Assembly: GCA_023383705.1 (NCBI GenBank)
Contig: JAHDYM010000001.1
Location: 1 to 64,000, forward strand
DNA length: 64,000 bases
Source of the DNA: Gammaproteobacteria bacterium
GTDB taxonomy: Bacteria > Pseudomonadota > Gammaproteobacteria > Steroidobacterales > GCA-2729495
Direction: 5' to 3'
Position 1 is the first letter of the stretch. Every line of letters begins with the position of its first letter. Below the pieces are notes generated by a model that had not been told where the DNA came from, did not search any database, and saw only the letters and a program-made list of their open reading frames with translations. Positions 10,425 to 20,226 of this stretch are shown here, in pieces. The position numbers and the translations under genes are program-made.

Positions 10425-10814
10425 CTACGGGCAGGCGTCTTCGGCGTCGATGATGAGCGCGCTCATCTCCGAGGAAATCTCGTCACGACGCTTGTCGGAT
10501 GCGTTGCTCTTGTCGAGCTGCTCGTCGGCTTTCTTCACGGTGGCGCTGTCGTCCGAGTTGGAGGCGATCAGCAACAGCCCCAGCCTGAAGTCAGCCGGTT
10601 TCAGCTTGTCCTGCAGGTAATCCCAGACACACTGGCACTGCCGGGCATCGAGGCCGTCAACCTTGCAGATTTCCGCATCGAACACGGCACGCTGGGCGGT
10701 CTCGGCGCTCGTCTCCTGGGCAAGGACCGGCGCGGTGCCGAGCAATGCCAGGGCCAGGGCCCCGGCAAGAATACCGGCCTTGCTGGCGCGTGCCGACTGG
10801 AATTGGTTGTTCAT
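10425..10814 (-). CDS. small secreted hypothetical protein
   Basis: 129 aa with N-terminal signal peptide. Confidence 0.7.
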   Translation of the reverse strand: MNNQFQSARASKAGILAGALALALLGTAPVLAQETSAETAQRAVFDAEICKVDGLDARQCQCVWDYLQDKLKPADFRLGLLLIASNSDDSATVKKADEQLDKSNASDKRRDEISSEMSALIIDAEDACP

Positions 10815-10859
10815 GACTTCTCTCCCTGCCTGTTGCCGGCGATTTTCACCAAGGCCGAC

Positions 10860-11363
10860 TCAGGACGCAACCCGCAGCGGTGCAGCGCTGTCGGGCCCCA
10901 GCATGCCGTAGCGCTCCAGCCACAGGCGCGCATCCTCGGCGTCGCTTTCAAACCAGCGCTGCGCCGAGCCGAGCCGGAAGGTGTAGCCCCAGGCATCCAT
11001 GTCGGCGAACAGCTGCTGGCGGTTGAAACGGCCGGGATCGGCGAGCGCTGCGATGCGGTCGATGAGCAGCACCTGCAGGTAGCAGACGGCATCTTCCTCG
11101 GCATAGTCGCCGCCGGCATCGCGGTCCAGCACTTCGCGGCGGGCCGGATCCATGCACAGGTAGTGCGCTGCCTCGTGCAGGGCGGAATGCAGCGGGGTAT
11201 CCAGCCGCACGAAGAGCCGGTGCCGGATCAGGCCGGCCTCCGACTCGCCCCAGTAGCTGCCGGGGATCGCCTCCCCTGCTCCCACCAGCACAACCGTGAG
11301 TCCGGTGTCTGCGAACAACCCGGCCAGCAGATCGACGCCGATTTCCGCTACTGTCATCATCAC
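10860..11363 (-). CDS. uncharacterised protein with HEAAH putative zincin motif
   Basis: ALHEAAHYLCMD...DYAEEDAVCYL. Confidence 0.75.
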   Translation of the reverse strand: MMMTVAEIGVDLLAGLFADTGLTVVLVGAGEAIPGSYWGESEAGLIRHRLFVRLDTPLHSALHEAAHYLCMDPARREVLDRDAGGDYAEEDAVCYLQVLLIDRIAALADPGRFNRQQLFADMDAWGYTFRLGSAQRWFESDAEDARLWLERYGMLGPDSAAPLRVAS

Positions 11364-11410
11364 TGCCGGAGCATCAGTTGGTGCCTTTCATGGTGAAGAC
11401 AGTCTAGACG

Positions 11411-12784
11411 ATGGCAAAGATCGATACAGCGCCGGGCTGGCCGTCGTTTCCGGCGGGCGACAAGACGAACCTGCGCGCGCTGCTGGCCGGGCTCAAGGTC
11501 TCGCAGTGGTGGCCGGAAGCGGAACTACGCGCGGCACAGCAGGCGCAGCTGACCTGGCTGGCAGAGTGGGCGGCGAACAAGGTTCCGTACTATCAGCGGG
11601 AGAAGTGGCCAGCCCGGGTAGCTGCTCGCCTGGCGCAGAATCCACAGCAGTTCTGGGACATCTGGCGGGAGATACCGACACTCAGCAAGCCGGCGCTGCG
11701 CACGCTCGGCCCCCGGCTCTACGCGCGGTCCATACCTTCCGCGCAAATGCCCATCGTCCCGATACGCACCTCCGGCTCGACCGGGATTGCGGTTGAACTG
11801 CGTACCACGGCGCTCACGCGCCGGCTCTGGGAGGCACTTACCCTCCGCGAACACCTGTGGTCACAGCGCGACTTCAGCAAGCGGCTGGGGGTCCTCCGGT
11901 CGCGCAAGGGATCGCGGGAGACCGACGGCAAGGTACAGCCCAACTGGGGAGCGCCGGTGGCGCCCCTGTTCCCCAGCGGCCCCTCATCAGCCATGCGCAT
12001 CAGCCGGCCCGTGGATGAGGTGGCTGCCTGGCTGAAGGACTTCGATCCGCATTACCTGCTGACCTATCCGACCATCGTCCCCTGGCTCATGGATCACATG
12101 GCCGCTGCCGGTGACCGCCCGCAGTCACTGCGGGAGATCCGCTTCATCTCCGAGCCGCTGGACAAGGACCTGGAAACGCGTCTGGCCCGGGAATGGCAGA
12201 TCCGCAGCACCGATATCTACTCGGCACGGGAAGTGGGGTACATCGCCTTTCGCTGTCTTGAGCACGGCGCACTGCACGTGCAGTCCGAATCGATGCTTGT
12301 CGAGATAATCAATGCGGAAGGACTACCCTGCGCACCGGGAGAATCCGGACGGGTAGTGCTGACGGCCCTGCACAATCTCGCTTCGCCGCTGTTGCGCTAT
12401 GACATAGGCGACTACGCAACCGCAGGTGAGCCCTGCCCTTGTGGCCGGGGACTGCCGGTCATCAGCCAGATCCTTGGACGCACCCGCAACGCCGCGCTGT
12501 CACCGGATGGACGACGGTACTGGCCGAGCAGTCTGAACAAGATCGCCAGTTCGTCACCGATCAAACAGGCGCAGTATGTGCAAACCGCCATCGACACCAT
12601 CGAGATACGCGCAGTCCTGTCGCGGCCCCTCCGGGAACAGGAACAGCTCGATATCGTACAGGCCACCATCAAGACGCTTGGCCATCCATACAAGGTCATG
12701 GTGGTGCCGGTAAGTGAAATCAGCCGTGGCGCGGGCGGAAAATTCGAGGAGTTCCTCTCGCTGCTGCCGGAACTGCAGAACTGA
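11411..12784 (+). CDS. phenylacetate-CoA ligase / CapK-like adenylate-forming enzyme
   Basis: IRTSGSTGIAVEL, HYLLTYPTIV, ISEPLDKDLETRLAREW, LLRYDIGDYA. Confidence 0.85.
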   Translation: MAKIDTAPGWPSFPAGDKTNLRALLAGLKVSQWWPEAELRAAQQAQLTWLAEWAANKVPYYQREKWPARVAARLAQNPQQFWDIWREIPTLSKPALRTLGPRLYARSIPSAQMPIVPIRTSGSTGIAVELRTTALTRRLWEALTLREHLWSQRDFSKRLGVLRSRKGSRETDGKVQPNWGAPVAPLFPSGPSSAMRISRPVDEVAAWLKDFDPHYLLTYPTIVPWLMDHMAAAGDRPQSLREIRFISEPLDKDLETRLAREWQIRSTDIYSAREVGYIAFRCLEHGALHVQSESMLVEIINAEGLPCAPGESGRVVLTALHNLASPLLRYDIGDYATAGEPCPCGRGLPVISQILGRTRNAALSPDGRRYWPSSLNKIASSSPIKQAQYVQTAIDTIEIRAVLSRPLREQEQLDIVQATIKTLGHPYKVMVVPVSEISRGAGGKFEEFLSLLPELQN

Positions 12785-12793
12785 GCGGAAAGA

Positions 12794-12867
12794 TGGAGCG
12801 GGTGATGGGAATCGAACCCACGTTAGCAGCTTGGGAAGCTGCAGTTCTACCATTGAACTACACCCGC
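12794..12867 (-). tRNA. tRNA-Gly (CCC)
   Basis: Minus strand GCGGGTGTAGTTCAATGGTAGAACTGCAGCTTCCCAAGCTGCTAACGTGGGTTCGATTCCCATCACCCGCTCCA; loop TTCCCAA. Confidence 0.96.
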
Positions 12868-13006
12868 CGACCCATAGCGCCAGTTTACCTGCGGCACTCA
12901 CCGAACCCAACAAAGCCGCATGGCCGAGGAATGGATCCCGGCAAAAATTCACATGGCACGCTGCCGGATCGCACTATAGTGTCGCCCCTACTTACTCCGG
13001 ACAGCA

Positions 13007-13930
13007 TTGATTTTTATGAATAATGTCAACAGAACGACAACAGTCCTGATCGTCGGTGCGACCGGCTACATCGGCCAGGCAGTCGTCGCCGAAGCAGTAC
13101 GGCAGGGTTACAACGTCATCGCCGTGGCCAGGTCAAAAAAGGGCGACAGCCAGTTTGCCGGTGCAGAGCTGGTGCTGGCCGATGTCAGCGACCCGGCCTC
13201 CATGGCGAAAGTCTTCGACCGGAAGATCGATGTCGTCATTTCCTGCCTGGCATGCCGTTCGGGGCTGCCGAAGGACTTCGACGATATCGATTACAAGGCC
13301 ACGCTGAATGTCCTCAACGCCGCCCTGGCGGCTGGCACGAAGAAATTCATTCTCCTGTCGGCAATCTGCGTGCGGAAGCCGGAACTGCCGCTGCAGCTTG
13401 CCAAGCTGAAGATGGAGGACGAACTGATGCGCTCGGGCATCGACTACACCATCGTCCGGCCCACCGCCTATTTCTGGGTGTTCGACGCGCAGACCCGGCG
13501 GATCGCCGCGGGCAAGCCGGGCTTCGTGGTCGGCAGCGGGGACCAGGCGCGCCACAACCCCATCGCCAGGGAAGACCTGGCCGAATTCATGGTGAGCGGC
13601 ATCGGCAACAGCGAGCACAGGAACCGCATCTTCATCCTCGGTGGCCCCGAAGTGCCGGAAAACATCCTCAGCCACCGGGAATCGCTGGAGATGATCTTCG
13701 ATGTCGTCGGCAAGGAACCGCGGATCATCAGCATCCCCGACTGGGCGTACACGGCATTGGTCCGCATCACCTGGTTCATCGGACTTTTCACGCGTCGTGT
13801 CGCGGTCTTTTCGGCATGGTTGAACGTGGTCCATTACTACCTGGTGAACGACATGCGCGCCCCGGGCTATGGCACGATCACGCTCAGGCAGTACCTGACG
13901 GAAACCTACGGGAAGAAGCCGGCCGCATAG
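13007..13930 (+). CDS. NAD(P)-binding atypical SDR resembling divinyl (proto)chlorophyllide 8-vinyl reductase (BciA/DVR type)
   Basis: VLIVGATGYIGQAVV; FILLSAICVRKPELPLQLAKLKMEDELMRSGIDYTIVRPTAYFW. Confidence 0.75.
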   Translation: MIFMNNVNRTTTVLIVGATGYIGQAVVAEAVRQGYNVIAVARSKKGDSQFAGAELVLADVSDPASMAKVFDRKIDVVISCLACRSGLPKDFDDIDYKATLNVLNAALAAGTKKFILLSAICVRKPELPLQLAKLKMEDELMRSGIDYTIVRPTAYFWVFDAQTRRIAAGKPGFVVGSGDQARHNPIAREDLAEFMVSGIGNSEHRNRIFILGGPEVPENILSHRESLEMIFDVVGKEPRIISIPDWAYTALVRITWFIGLFTRRVAVFSAWLNVVHYYLVNDMRAPGYGTITLRQYLTETYGKKPAA

Positions 13931-13953
13931 CCGGTTTTTCCGGCCCGGCAAGC

Positions 13954-14664
13954 ATGGACAGCAACGAGTCGCCTGCAGATGCAGGTTCCAGGCAGCGGGA
14001 AATCCGCAGTTACGTGTTGCGCGCCGGACGGCTGACGCGCGCCCAGGAACGCGCGCTCGGCGAACTCTGGCCGCGCTTTGGCATTCCTGCGGCGACGCCC
14101 GGCAAGGCGATGCCGGACCTCGATGCCCTGTTCGGCCGCAAGGCACCACGCATCCTCGAGATCGGCATCGGCAATGGTGCTGCGCTGCTCAGCATGGCGG
14201 CAGCTGACCCGGACCGCGACTGGCTGGGTGCCGAGGTGCATGCCCCGGGCATTGGTCACTGCCTGCTGGAGATCGAGCGGCTCGGCCTCGGCAACGTCCG
14301 CCTGTTCATGGAGGATGCCGTCGGCGTGCTGCGCGAGCGCCTGCAGGACCGCAGCCTCGCCGGGCTGCATCTGTTCTTTCCCGACCCCTGGCACAAGAAG
14401 CGGCACCACAAGCGGCGCCTGGTGCAGCCGCCCTTCGTGGAACTGATGGCCCGCAAGCTGGCTGCAGATGGCTACTTCCACGTGGCAACCGACTGGCCGC
14501 CCTACGCCGAACACATCGCGGCAGTGCTGGAGGCCAGCGGCCATTTTGGTACGGGCATCGACCCGGCCAGCGGCAGCGGACGGCCGCTCACCCGCTTCGA
14601 GGCGCGCGGCCAACGCCTTGGCCACCCGATCTGGGAGCGCATCTACCCGCGCCGGACGGCCTGA
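13954..14664 (+). CDS. trmB: tRNA (guanine-N7-)-methyltransferase
   Basis: RSYVLRAGRLTRAQERAL, LEIGIGNGAALL, FFPDPWHKKRHHKRRLVQPPF. Confidence 0.97.
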   Translation: MDSNESPADAGSRQREIRSYVLRAGRLTRAQERALGELWPRFGIPAATPGKAMPDLDALFGRKAPRILEIGIGNGAALLSMAAADPDRDWLGAEVHAPGIGHCLLEIERLGLGNVRLFMEDAVGVLRERLQDRSLAGLHLFFPDPWHKKRHHKRRLVQPPFVELMARKLAADGYFHVATDWPPYAEHIAAVLEASGHFGTGIDPASGSGRPLTRFEARGQRLGHPIWERIYPRRTA

Positions 14665-14750
14665 ACGCGGGTGTACCCAAGACGGCGCAATTGCGCTATA
14701 TAAACCCGGGGTGGGGTCATTTTGTCAGCCAACCAACGGATACCAGAACG

Positions 14751-15050
14751 ATGATCACCGGTATCGGATTCCCGAATGCAGGCGACTGGTTCAGGCGCAT
14801 CGACGGCAGCACCTTTGAGGTGGTTGCCGTCGATGAGGGTGATGGCACCATCGAGCTCCAGCATTTCGACGGCACGCTGGAGGAAATGGATCTCGATGCC
14901 TGGCTGGAGCTCGCCGCCGAAGCAATAGATCCACCTGAAGACTGGTCAGGCTCGATGGATATCGATGAGGCCGACCTGCCGCCCGGCGAAGAGCCGCGTC
15001 GCGAGTTCAGCGATCCGCTGGATTTCGTCGACGACTACGACGGCAATTAG
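14751..15050 (+). CDS. small acidic hypothetical protein (DUF6763-like)
   Basis: GDWFRRIDGSTFEVVAVDEGDGTIELQHFDGTLEEMDLDAW. Confidence 0.75.
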   Translation: MITGIGFPNAGDWFRRIDGSTFEVVAVDEGDGTIELQHFDGTLEEMDLDAWLELAAEAIDPPEDWSGSMDIDEADLPPGEEPRREFSDPLDFVDDYDGN

Positions 15051-15781
15051 CGCGGCCCTGCAGGCGGCGTATACACGCCACCGATCTTCAGGCCAGCCGC
15101 CGCACGTCCGGCCAGCAAGTCGCGCAGGTAGCCGGGCGCGATCAGGTGACAGTAGTGCACGCCGCGCACGCGCGCATCCATGCCCGCGAAGCGCGGATCC
15201 AGCCAGTCCACGCGAAAGCCCTTGCTGTGAATCGTCAGCGTTCCGGCATCGTCTTCGGTCGTCAGCAAGAACGGAGCCAGCCAGTCCCGCCCGGTTGCGG
15301 CCGGCAGCTTTTCATTGAATACATTCTCGCCGGGGTCGAGCACCACTTGCCGGGCAGCAGCAGCCGGCAAGGCAGCGCGCACCTGGCGCAGCGTTTCCCG
15401 GTTCATGTCCTGGCAAAGACCATCGGGTCCGGCGGTACCGGGACCGAAGGCTGCATTCAGGTGGTCGGCACTCTTCAGCTTGCAGGAGATCGCCAGCGGC
15501 CGGCCCGGATCATCCGGCGCTGGCCATGCATAGACATGCAGGGTCAGCGGATCGATGCTGGTCTTGGATTGCACGAAGCCGTCGAAATCCGGATGCACCA
15601 CGAACTCGCCGGACTTGTCGGTGCGGCTGATCAGGTGTTGCGCCTCGGCGCAGAACTCCGCCGGACCCGCCGCGAGGAGATTCGTGCCGGCATCCTTCGC
15701 GGGCGTATCGCCCAGCGTGCAGCCGGCGAGATGCACCACCGCTGCGGTGGCGAGCATGGAAGTCAGCAATCGGTTCATCAC
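15047..15781 (-). CDS. hypothetical lipoprotein
   Basis: N-terminal signal with lipobox-like VVHLAGC. Confidence 0.8.
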   Translation of the reverse strand: MMNRLLTSMLATAAVVHLAGCTLGDTPAKDAGTNLLAAGPAEFCAEAQHLISRTDKSGEFVVHPDFDGFVQSKTSIDPLTLHVYAWPAPDDPGRPLAISCKLKSADHLNAAFGPGTAGPDGLCQDMNRETLRQVRAALPAAAARQVVLDPGENVFNEKLPAATGRDWLAPFLLTTEDDAGTLTIHSKGFRVDWLDPRFAGMDARVRGVHYCHLIAPGYLRDLLAGRAAAGLKIGGVYTPPAGPR

Positions 15782-15796
15782 GGCTTCTCCATACGA

Positions 15797-16153
15797 TCAG
15801 GCTGAAACGGGCGCGCGCACCAGCACATCGCCATCGTCCACCCAGCACTCGAGGCTGCCGAGGGAATGTCCGGCACAGGGGCCATGTATGCACAGGCCGG
15901 TCTCCGGCTCGAACAGGGCGCCGTGCGAGGAACAGCGCAGCAGCCGCAGCCTGGGCACCAGGAAATCGTCGTCATCGATGTTCAGCGGATGACGCTTGTG
16001 CGGGCAGACATTGGTATAGGCGCGCAGCTGGCCACGCACCTGCACGACGAAGCCGCTATACGGCCAGTCGCCCTTGCCGGAAAGGAATTCACGGGCACCC
16101 GGATCGCCCAGCTCGGCGAGACTGCAGACCCGTACCACCTGATACCCGCTCAT
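15797..16153 (-). CDS. Rieske [2Fe-2S] protein
   Basis: CPH...CSSH Rieske ligand pattern. Confidence 0.9.
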   Translation of the reverse strand: MSGYQVVRVCSLAELGDPGAREFLSGKGDWPYSGFVVQVRGQLRAYTNVCPHKRHPLNIDDDDFLVPRLRLLRCSSHGALFEPETGLCIHGPCAGHSLGSLECWVDDGDVLVRAPVSA

Positions 16154-16160
16154 GACACCC

Positions 16161-17423
16161 TCACTCCGATCCCTGCCGGCGGCGCACGACCACCATGGCC
16201 AGCAGTATCGCCGGGATACCCGCTGCAGTCGTGTAAATGAAGAAGTTCACCCAGCCCGACACTTCCACGACCTGCCCGGAGAAGCCGCTGAGCAGTCGCC
16301 CCGGCAGCGACATCAGCGAGGTGAACAGCGCGTACTGGGTGGCGGTATAGGCCACATTGGTCAGGCTCGACAGGTAGGCGATGAAGATGGTGCCGACGAA
16401 ACCGGCAGCCAGGTTGTCGGCCGAGATCGCCGCGATCAGCCAGCCGAGGCTTGGGCCGGCCTGCGCGAGACCGATGAATACCAGGTTCGAGGCAGCCAGC
16501 AGCACCGCCCCGGCCACCAGCGGGCGCGCCGCGCCGTAGCGCGCCACCGCCACGCCGCCGAGCGCGGCACCGGCCAGCGTGATGGCAAAGCCGAACACCT
16601 TGGTGACCGTGGCGATCTCGGACAGGCTGAAGCCGGTATCGATGTAGAAGGGATTGGCCATCACGCCGAGTACCATGTCGCTGATCCGGTAGCTGCCGAT
16701 GAAGAGCAGCAGCACGAATCCGAAACCGCCGACACGCTGGAAGAACTCCGTGAAAGGCCCCGCCACCGCCGCCCTGAACCAGTCGGCGAGCGAGCCGGCT
16801 GTGATTGACGCGGCAGCGACGACCGGCTCGGCAACCAGCATGGCGGTCAGCACGCCCGGCAGCATCAGCACGGCCATCGCCTGATAGGCGAGGCTCCATG
16901 AGCCGAGGTCGGCGATATACAGCGCACCGGCGCCGGCCACCAGCACGGCGGTGCGATAACCGACCTGGTAGGCAGCCGCCATCGCACCCTGCAGGCGGGC
17001 CGTCACCGCCTCGATGCGCCAGGCATCGACGACGATGTCCTGGGTCGCCGAGCAGACGGCCAGCACGACCGTGAGCATCGCGACCTGCGCCAGCCGGGCG
17101 GCCGGATCGGTCACCGACATCAGCAGCAATACGGCGATGACGCCGCACTGGCTCAGCAGCATCCAGCTGCGCCGCCGCCCCAGCCAGGCCGTGAGGCCGG
17201 GGATACCCAGCCGGTCGACCAGCGGGGCCCAGGCAAACTTCACCGAATAGGCGATGCCGGCCCAGGCAAACATGCCGATCTCGCTCTTGCTCACGCCGGC
17301 GGTGGTGAGCCAGGCCGTGAGCGTGGCAAACACCAGCGGAAAGGGCAGCCCCGAGGAAAAACCCAGCACGAGCATGGCGAGCACGCGCGGCTGCGCGTAG
17401 ATGCCCAGCGTCGAACGGGGCAT
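16161..17423 (-). CDS. AmpG-like MFS transporter
   Basis: GFSSGLPFPLVFATLTAWL, FAWAPLVDRL, SATQDIVVDAWR. Confidence 0.9.
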   Translation of the reverse strand: MPRSTLGIYAQPRVLAMLVLGFSSGLPFPLVFATLTAWLTTAGVSKSEIGMFAWAGIAYSVKFAWAPLVDRLGIPGLTAWLGRRRSWMLLSQCGVIAVLLLMSVTDPAARLAQVAMLTVVLAVCSATQDIVVDAWRIEAVTARLQGAMAAAYQVGYRTAVLVAGAGALYIADLGSWSLAYQAMAVLMLPGVLTAMLVAEPVVAAASITAGSLADWFRAAVAGPFTEFFQRVGGFGFVLLLFIGSYRISDMVLGVMANPFYIDTGFSLSEIATVTKVFGFAITLAGAALGGVAVARYGAARPLVAGAVLLAASNLVFIGLAQAGPSLGWLIAAISADNLAAGFVGTIFIAYLSSLTNVAYTATQYALFTSLMSLPGRLLSGFSGQVVEVSGWVNFFIYTTAAGIPAILLAMVVVRRRQGSE

Positions 17424-17427
17424 GTCC

Positions 17428-18198
17428 TCAGTCGAGCTCATAGTCCATCGACAGCGGCGCGTGGTCGGAGAAGCGCTCGTCCTTGTAGATCCCGGCGCTG
17501 CGCGCCGCACCATCCAGTCCGGCGCTGCCGATCTGGTAGTCGATGCGCCAACCGACGTTCTTCGCCCAGGCCTGGCCACGGTTGGACCACCAGGTGTACT
17601 GGTCCGGTTCGGCATTGACCTGCCGGAAGCAATCGACGAAGCCGCGCGGACCAAACAGCTCGTCGAGCCAGGCGCGTTCTTCGGGCAGGAAGCCCGAGTT
17701 CTTCTGGTTGGCGCGCCAGTTGCGCAGGTCTATCTCCCGGTGCGCGATGTTCCAGTCACCGCACAGCAGGTAGTTGCGGCCGTCCTGCCGGATGCGGTCG
17801 AGGTGCACGCTGAACTCATCCAGGAAGCGGAACTTCGCCTGCTGTCGTTCCGGACTTGCCGAGCCCGAAGGCAGGTAGACCGAGATGACGCTGAGCTTGC
17901 CAAAGCGGGCCTCCAGGTAACGTCCCTCGGCATCGAACTCGGCTGAGCCGAAGCCACGCTGCAGGTCGTCCGGCTCACGCCTGGTGTAGAGCGCCACGCC
18001 ACTGTAACCCTTGCGTTGCGCGCACTCGTAGTAGCTGTGATAGCCGGCAGGATGGTAGAGCTTCTCGACGATCTGTTCGGGCTGCGCGCGGACTTCCTGC
18101 AGGCAGACCACGTCGGCAGCCTGCTGCGGAAGCCAGTCGAACAGGCCCTTGCGTGCAGCCGACCGTATGCCGTTGACGTTGAGGGTAAGGATGCGCAT
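17428..18198 (-). CDS. xthA: exodeoxyribonuclease III
   Basis: MRILTLNVNGIRSAARKGLFDWL, CLQEVRAQ, GDWNIAH, WRIDYQ, SDHAPL. Confidence 0.95.
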   Translation of the reverse strand: MRILTLNVNGIRSAARKGLFDWLPQQAADVVCLQEVRAQPEQIVEKLYHPAGYHSYYECAQRKGYSGVALYTRREPDDLQRGFGSAEFDAEGRYLEARFGKLSVISVYLPSGSASPERQQAKFRFLDEFSVHLDRIRQDGRNYLLCGDWNIAHREIDLRNWRANQKNSGFLPEERAWLDELFGPRGFVDCFRQVNAEPDQYTWWSNRGQAWAKNVGWRIDYQIGSAGLDGAARSAGIYKDERFSDHAPLSMDYELD

Positions 18199-18244
18199 TC
18201 GCGGTGTACGATACCGCAAACGGGAAATGCCCAACGGTAGAAAT

Positions 18245-18889
18245 ATGCGCGCTTATCAGCAGGAGTTCATCGAACTCGCGGTAGAGGTCGGGGTACTGAA
18301 GTTCGGCCAGTTCAAGCTCAAGTCCGGGCGCATCAGCCCGTACTTCTTCAACTCGGGACTGTTCAACACCGGCTACTCGGCGGCCAAGCTCGGCCGCAGC
18401 TATGCAGCGGCAGTCGATGCAGCCGGCATCGGTTACGACATGCTGTTCGGCCCGGCCTACAAGGGCATCCCGCTGGTCTCGCTGGCCGCTGCCGCCCTGG
18501 CGGAACACTACGGCGTGGACTCGCCCTTCTGCTTCAACCGCAAGGAGATCAAGGATCACGGCGAGGGCGGCGCGATCGTCGGCGCCCCGGTGCATGGCCG
18601 GGTCCTGATCCTCGACGACGTGATCACCGCGGGGACCGCCATCCGCGAAACCATCACGCTGCTGCAGCAGGCCGGCGGCATACCTGCCGGCGTGGTGCTG
18701 GCGCTGGACCGGCAGGAACGCGGTACCGGCGAACTCTCGGCAACCCAGGAAGTCGAAAAAAACTACGGCATCCCGGTGACCAGCATCATCCGCCTCGATG
18801 ACCTGGTTGAACACCTGGAGGGCAGCAGCGAGCACAGCCAGTTCCTGCCGCTGATCCGGGATTACCGCCAGCGCTACGGCGTAAGCTGA
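18245..18889 (+). CDS. pyrE: orotate phosphoribosyltransferase
   Basis: LKFGQFKLKSGRISPYFFN; VLILDDVITAGTAIRE. Confidence 0.97.
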   Translation: MRAYQQEFIELAVEVGVLKFGQFKLKSGRISPYFFNSGLFNTGYSAAKLGRSYAAAVDAAGIGYDMLFGPAYKGIPLVSLAAAALAEHYGVDSPFCFNRKEIKDHGEGGAIVGAPVHGRVLILDDVITAGTAIRETITLLQQAGGIPAGVVLALDRQERGTGELSATQEVEKNYGIPVTSIIRLDDLVEHLEGSSEHSQFLPLIRDYRQRYGVS

Positions 18890-18997
18890 GACCTGGGTTC
18901 CGCATCGGCATGCAAGCTGAGCAGCCGGTCACTGTTTTTGGTCACGTTCCAAACGGATAATCGCCCCTGGAAGTGACTCCATCATGGAGTCCGGGCA

Positions 18998-19732
18998 GTG
19001 GGGTCAGGCATGCAGTCACCGGGCTACGGTTTCGCCGGCCAGGCAGTTGCGCACTCGCGCAGCGCCCGCCCCGTGCCGGCTGCACCGTTGCTGCTCGCCG
19101 GCCTGCTCGTGCTGCTCTCGGCCGTGGCCATGCCAGCCGAGGCCGCAAAGAAGAAGGCCTCGACGAACAACACCAGTTCCGCCAAGGTCTACCGCTGGGT
19201 CGACGCCAAGGGCGTGGTTCACTACAGCGACCAGATTCCGGTGGACCAGGCACCAGCCGACCGGCAGGTCCTCAACCAGTATGGCGTCCCGATCCGCTCC
19301 GAGCAGGGCGCCATGTCACAGGCGGAACTCGATGCGGAAAAACGCGCGGCTGCCGAACGCGAAGCGGCCCGCACAGCGGCCGAGCGCGATGCCGTATTGC
19401 TGAGCACCTACCTCTCGGTCGACGAAATCGAGGCGCTACGGAACCGGCGCATGGAGCTCATGCAGGGACAGATCTCGCTGACCGAGAACTACCTGCTGAG
19501 CCTCAACGAGAAGCGGGAAAAACTGCAGAAGGAAGCGAGCGCCTTCAAGCCCTACAACCAGGACCCCGAGGCCGAGCCGATCGATGCGGCGCTTGCCCAG
19601 GAACTCTCCGACACGCTCGACTCGATTTCGCTCTATGAAAAGACCCTGCTGGATACACGCATCCGGCAGCAGCGCCTGGCCGGCGAGTTCGAGGCCGCCA
19701 TCGCCCGCTTCAAGGAACTGAAGGGCCCCTGA
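18998..19732 (+). CDS. DUF4124 domain-containing protein
   Basis: KVYRWVDAKGVVHYSDQIP; coiled-coil C-terminus. Confidence 0.85.
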   Translation: MGSGMQSPGYGFAGQAVAHSRSARPVPAAPLLLAGLLVLLSAVAMPAEAAKKKASTNNTSSAKVYRWVDAKGVVHYSDQIPVDQAPADRQVLNQYGVPIRSEQGAMSQAELDAEKRAAAEREAARTAAERDAVLLSTYLSVDEIEALRNRRMELMQGQISLTENYLLSLNEKREKLQKEASAFKPYNQDPEAEPIDAALAQELSDTLDSISLYEKTLLDTRIRQQRLAGEFEAAIARFKELKGP

Positions 19733-19765
19733 AGCCGCGCAGGTGGGCGCCGGTTTCCGGACCGC

Positions 19766-20218
19766 CTAGTTCCGGCCCGTGTGGCCGAAGCCACCGGCAC
19801 CGCGCGACGATTCGCTGAACTCCTCCACCACCGCGAACTCCGCCTGCACGACGGGCACGAAAACCATCTGCGCCAGCCGGGTACCCGGTTCGATTTCGAA
19901 GGCCTCGCTGCTGCGGTTCCAGCACGAAACCATGATCTGCCCCTGGTAGTCGGAGTCGATCAGGCCGACCAGGTTGCCGAGCACGATGCCGTGCTTGTGG
20001 CCGAGTCCGGAGCGCGGCAGGATCACCGCGGCCAGCTTCGGATCGGCGATGTGTATCGCCATGCCGGTGGGCACCAGCACCGTCTGGCCGGGCTGCACAT
20101 GCAGCGGTGCATCCACGCAGGCGCGCAGGTCCACCCCGGCCGAACCCTCCGTTGCGTACTCCGGCAGGGGGAATTCGCGGCCCAGCCGCGGGTCGAGTAT
20201 GCGCAGTCGGATTTGCAT
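19766..20218 (-). CDS. dut: dUTP diphosphatase
   Basis: [49 protein letters not shown]. Confidence 0.98.
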   Translation of the reverse strand: MQIRLRILDPRLGREFPLPEYATEGSAGVDLRACVDAPLHVQPGQTVLVPTGMAIHIADPKLAAVILPRSGLGHKHGIVLGNLVGLIDSDYQGQIMVSCWNRSSEAFEIEPGTRLAQMVFVPVVQAEFAVVEEFSESSRGAGGFGHTGRN

Positions 20219-20226
20219 GGAAATTC

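Noticed and set aside
14683-14700. gcgcaattgcgc palindrome and TATATAA-like stretch before the DUF6763-like gene
   Set aside because: Could be promoter sequence but no convincing paired -35/-10 or known operator.
18973-18989. Short palindrome gactcca-tca-tggagtc upstream of the DUF4124 gene
   Set aside because: Only 7-bp arms; too weak to separate from chance without conservation data.
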